This document shows, piece after piece, positions 60,385 through 64,000 of a stretch of DNA of 64,000 nt. The DNA is from Chamaecrista fasciculata (lineage: Eukaryota; Streptophyta; Magnoliopsida; Fabales; Fabaceae), in assembly GCA_003254925.1 (NCBI GenBank), contig QANZ01029894.1, positions 67,958-131,957 of the forward strand. Reading direction: 5' to 3'. The notes under the pieces were generated by a model. The model had not been told where the DNA came from, made no database searches, and worked only from the letters and a program-made list of their open reading frames with translations. How positions within the stretch are numbered: position 1 is the first letter of the stretch; the number at the start of each line of letters is the position of its first letter. Position numbers and translations under genes: made by a program.

Positions 60385-61860
60385 TTGATTGATGTCGTCA
60401 TTTCGTTGATTTGTCTGTAAATGGATTTTCTTCTCTTTTGGATCTCTGATTCAATTTGTATAATATTTTCTTCTTTTTTTTTGTTTCTTTGTCCTCATAA
60501 TGAAATGTAAATGCTCAAATGCGTTTGGATTTTCCTTCGCTTTTGATATCTGGTGTCTGAGAATTAGAGAAATGATCGAGTGGTTTAAGTTCAATCTTGG
60601 ATCCAAAGTCCGAAAGAGTGAATGTACTTCACTGAGAAAACCATATTTTAGTTTAGATCGATTGTTCTTATTACTTTTGTGGCTACTTCACATCTGTTTT
60701 CCTAGGTTTGATTTTATGATCACTGATATGAAATTAACCAAATCTTTCAGATTTTGCTACCTTCCTTTAACCTCAAGTAAATAAATGAAGATGCCGACGG
60801 GACTCCAAATATTAATCATAGCCTTTTCTTTTTCGAATACATTAAAAAAAAGTATCATTTTGCATTTGAAATCCTCACACACCGAAGACTTTTTTATTTC
60901 TTCAATGATATGACAACAATAACAGATAATCATCACCTTCTGATCGCTGAGCCATAAAAGAAAAAAAAAAATAGTTAATAGAGATTGCATATGCATGATA
61001 TGAGGTTGGATCGTTGTAAGCAAAAAGGTTAGTTCCTATTAGGCTAGTATTTTCTATTTCAAATTGGGATCATGCGTAATGAATAATATTTTGTGTGTTC
61101 ATACTGTACATCTAGATCATGATTGCTGATGTGATTTATAAGTCCAAAGGAAAATGAGTAGAAAGAAAGATGCAAATGGAAATCATAACCCATTATTGAT
61201 GCTTTTGCTTACCATTTTGTCACATTCTGTGAAGCATCAGCCGAAAGGTTTTGAAACCTTGTCTACTGCTAAATGGTAATCATCACTTAATCAGATCGTT
61301 ATGCAGAGTCGCTTGGCCTTTTTCAGCGTTTAGTGAGCGAGACACTTTTCTGCTTTAACTTTCGCATGTTTTATTTTTTTGGTTGCCCAAAATATTCTCC
61401 ATTCTGATAGGCCAAAAATTAATCGGATCTGAGCTCTATCTCACCACTAGACCAACCAACTCGATTGAATGCATGCTTTATTACTTATGCTTGTAGCTGT
61501 ACAGCATCTTTCAGACTCAACCATTTTCAAACCATCCCAAGAGTATATGCGTAACAGTTAAACTTGTTTTTTTTTTTCTTTCCTTTCAAAGTTATTTCTC
61601 TCATCTTTAACCAAACCCAAAAAAAAAGAAGAAAACTATAGAGTTTCAGTGCTGTTAAATGCTAATCATATTTGGTGAGTTCTTCTGTTTGTAATACTGG
61701 TGGATGTGTAAGTGCGTCTGTGTTTCAAATGCATAAAAGTACTAACAAGAAATAGGAACTTCTAGAATTATTGAATAATGGGTTTAACAAAGTAAAGAAC
61801 TTGAGGAATGATATGTCATCCTTTAAATATTGTATGAAGAAAAATATGTTAAAAATTCTC
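60385..61860. other. Intergenic DNA between two convergent genes
   Basis: Holds the 3' UTRs of the small plus-strand gene and the minus-strand hemoglobin gene. Frames at 60500-60784 (+) and 60757-61023 (-) show no family resemblance and no coding-like composition. Confidence 0.45.
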
Positions 61861-63824
61861 TCATGGGTGCTGCTTTCCAGTTGCATGCTTGCATGGAATC
61901 TGCTGGTTCTGATTCTTCAGTTCATCTCCGGCCACAAGAAAATATGCAGTGTGCCTGATAGACAAGAAATAAGTGCATGCTACGAAAAGAAATATTGCCA
62001 ATAAGTAGTACTTTGGGGGAGAATAAAAATATATAGATTACCTAAAGAAGTTCATCATTTTGATCTTGGAGTCGTCATCTATATCTGAAGTACTGTCCAA
62101 TGCTTGTTGCATATGATATAACCACCTCTCTGCAGCTTGATGTGTCACAGGAAATGGTCGATGTCTTCCAATCAGAGCAGGATGTCCTGCCATATATCAA
62201 CAAGAAGAGAATTAGGTNGAGCAGGATGTCCTGCCATATATCAACAAGAAGAGAATTAGGTAAAAAATTTCCAGGTGATTTAACCAAATCATTACTCCCT
62301 TTCCTATGACCAATGCACAGAAATATGAGTTTTTTTTATTATTATTATTACAAAATATATGAGTTTCTTTACAGACAAGTTGCTGAACCCATCTAGAGTA
62401 GTTTCAATCTTAATTAAAGGGCATCCCAAATAACACCTGGTTTGGAGAGTCAACTACAGAATAGTTCTTTGCGGTTTTGATTTTCCCATACAGAAGTTAA
62501 TCTCATAATCTCTTGCGTCAGTACTCGGGATTCTAAGTTAGCAGGGGTCAATCTGAGTTTCGGTATCTGCATTGACAAGGGCACAAGGCGATTATCTTCC
62601 TCTCCAGCTCCCACTCTATTGCTTTGAAGACGTTACTTGAGTATAGAGTATGGTTAAAATCTAGCACCCCAACAGGAAAAATGGGGAAGGAGTAATAATA
62701 AAGCTCTGAAAAGCTTAACACTTATTACTCAGGAGTTAGGATTGCCTCTCCTCTAGAGAGGAAGAGCTCAATGGAGACTCAATCAAGATCCTTACTATCA
62801 CTTGGAATATTGAGCTTCATTTATTTCCCTTTGAGAAAATCGTGGACTCCACACAAGCATTGCAATACAGTTTGTCAAATGTCAAGCCATACATTCCCCT
62901 AAGAGGTGCTTCAAACCTTCAAAACTATGAAATAAAGACAGGAAGCATACTAACACTAGCATAACCATATAATAAGACTAGTTCACACAAGTATATCATC
63001 GTTTAAGAAACTAATCCTTGAGGACAATGAATGCACAATTTTCTAGAAAGTACTGTGGTAACTAATAGCTATCCTTTCATAGCATCAGAATTCTTTTCAC
63101 CATCTCGGTAGTTTAGTGTCATGAAACATACGTCCCTCCTCATTTACTAATAACCAAATAGCCATTCAAAGCTTTGATAGTGTAACGAGTCTTATATTGG
63201 AGAGGTTGCTGAATGTAAGACACTTTGTAAGATTTTGGACTCTCTAACCTCAACGGTTAGTTTTTGGGGCGTAATTCTCCTAAAAGCTTATACTCGTTAC
63301 AGATAGTTAGCTTCAAATTTCAAATCCTAAGGTTGTGTACAGAGTATATAGTAATTATTAAACTCTAGAAGCATAAGAGGCAACCAACCCAGTAAAACAG
63401 TGAAGCAAGTAAGTAAGGTAAGCTCACCTCTTCTCTGAGAAAACAGAGGAGGACCGCCCATTCTTTGGACGAAGAACTCGTATTGGTTCTGAATTGCGTT
63501 TTCTTTATTAGAACTCGCAAATATCGCACGAAACCATTCTTCCTCGTCATCATACACTCTGACACCACCAAATCACCCAAATTATCAGCAATATTCAACC
63601 AGAAATTAGCATCGAAATAGAAAATTTCATGACAAAGCATAGTAATCAAAAATCACGAGGCATATACAAAATAGATATGGAACGAACCTGTTGTAGAAAT
63701 TGGTGGAAAGGTTAATGAAAGTTTGAAGGCCGAGCTTCTGAAAGAGATTGGTTTCGTCAATGGCGAAAGCATCGGCCGTCTGAATTCCGCTCCATTCCGA
63801 CGCTTTCTGTTGCAGACTCTGCAT
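61861..63824 (-). CDS. GLB3: 2-on-2 (truncated, group II) hemoglobin, GLB3-like, 4 exons
   Basis: Plant cytosolic heme protein of the truncated hemoglobin group II; binds O2/NO/CO, role not settled. Minus-strand exons: 63824-63688, 63558-63428, 62186-62042, 61954-61861 (stop included); all GT-AG, in phase, 168 residues (Arabidopsis GLB3 is 175). The start is ATG at 63824 ([13 protein letters not shown]). The globin fold begins at [15 protein letters not shown], with likely Tyr-B10 at residue 44. The stretch [20 protein letters not shown] leads to [10 protein letters not shown] with the proximal His at 98 and Trp-G8 at 111 (AERWL), the group II marker. The C-terminal tail after AGDELKNQN is short and Cys/His-containing. 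Exon 3's acceptor lies beside a 43-bp duplication around an N (62218). Intron 2 holds a TRIM-like solo LTR. Confidence 0.95.
62175..62261. repeat. 43-bp exact duplication around a single N (probable assembly artefact)
   Basis: The same 43 bases occur at 62175-62217 and 62219-62261 with N at 62218. They span the exon 3 acceptor of the hemoglobin gene. Overlapping contig ends joined without merging explain this best. The gene model uses the left copy. Confidence 0.9.
63181..63301. mobile_element. TRIM-like solo LTR in intron 2 of the hemoglobin gene
   Basis: 121 bp with perfect 10-bp inverted ends TGTAACGAGT...ACTCGTTACA and an exact 5-bp duplication GATAG (63176-63180 and 63302-63306). TCTTATATTGGAGAGG near the start resembles the (C)CCACATTGGAG motif of small LTRs. 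No internal retrotransposon domain remains. Confidence 0.65.
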
Positions 63825-63884
63825 CGTGTGATTGAACTGATTCACCGTAAAACGACTCCGAATTGGGGAAAACGACGACTGTGA

Positions 63885-63896
63885 TAATATATATAG
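63885..63896 (-). promoter_or_regulatory. Candidate TATA box of the hemoglobin gene
   Basis: On the minus strand CTATATATATTA lies about 65 bases above the ATG at 63824. This implies a short leader of about 35 bases. Confidence 0.45.
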
Positions 63897-64000
63897 GAGT
63901 GCGTGGATCGCACGCTTTGTCGTACAAGAGTCAAAGATTCAGTGTGGAGGAAAATGGAAATAAACAGCTTTGGAAACTTCGATTCTGTGTACAGAAAAAC

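Noticed and set aside
60500-61023. Frames of 94 and 88 residues between the small gene and GLB3
   Set aside because: They overlap on opposite strands, have no family resemblance, and lie where two 3' UTRs are expected.

Overview
This window is nuclear DNA of a flowering plant, most likely a eudicot. The evidence is GT-AG split genes of plant-specific families, AT-rich intergenic DNA full of TA, CT and AAT microsatellites, and many plant-type non-autonomous transposable elements (TEs). Species is not decided. Several runs or single N mark assembly joins.

Six genes are supported, five of them multi-exon models I assembled by joining reading frames at GT-AG junctions. (1) 794-3470, minus: YUCCA flavin monooxygenase of the YUC2/YUC6 type (auxin synthesis), 4 exons. 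(2) 32598-35021, plus: RD22-like BURP-domain secreted protein with a 21-residue repeat, 4 exons. (3) 39680-47775, plus: BAH plus RRM protein of the ASI1/IBM2/SG1 type, 10 coding exons with large TE-laden introns. (4) 55516-58755, plus: DUF630/DUF632 protein (NRG2-like), 4 exons. (5) 60052-60384, plus: a small basic single-exon protein of unknown role. (6) 61861-63824, minus: 2-on-2 (truncated) hemoglobin of the GLB3 type, 4 exons.

Layout: 0.8-3.5 kb is YUCCA. From 3.5 to 32.5 kb there is no convincing gene: it is AT-rich DNA with LTR fragments, a three-layer nested insertion (9.8-11.9 kb), a hAT-like element (16.0-16.8 kb), palindromic Mutator-like MITEs, a solo LTR (29.1-29.7 kb) and short Helitron-like elements. 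BURP sits at 32.6-35.0 kb. An 89-base gap lies at 35.6 kb, and a 5'-truncated LINE with a 16-bp target duplication at 37.7-38.6 kb. ASI1-like fills 39.0-47.8 kb. From 48 to 55 kb is TE-rich intergenic DNA. The NRG2-like gene, the small gene and GLB3 fill 55.5-63.9 kb.

The genes do not form a pathway. What stands out is the TE landscape: many elements have readable boundaries and target-site duplications (9 bp Mutator-like, 8 bp hAT-like, 3 bp Harbinger-like, 5 bp LTR, 16 bp LINE, A/T junction Helitron-like). Several lie inside introns of host genes, including the ASI1-like gene, whose family acts on genes with intronic heterochromatin. I found no convincing new multi-gene system; the most interesting signals are this intronic TE load and a palindromic MITE family with six copies in 64 kb.
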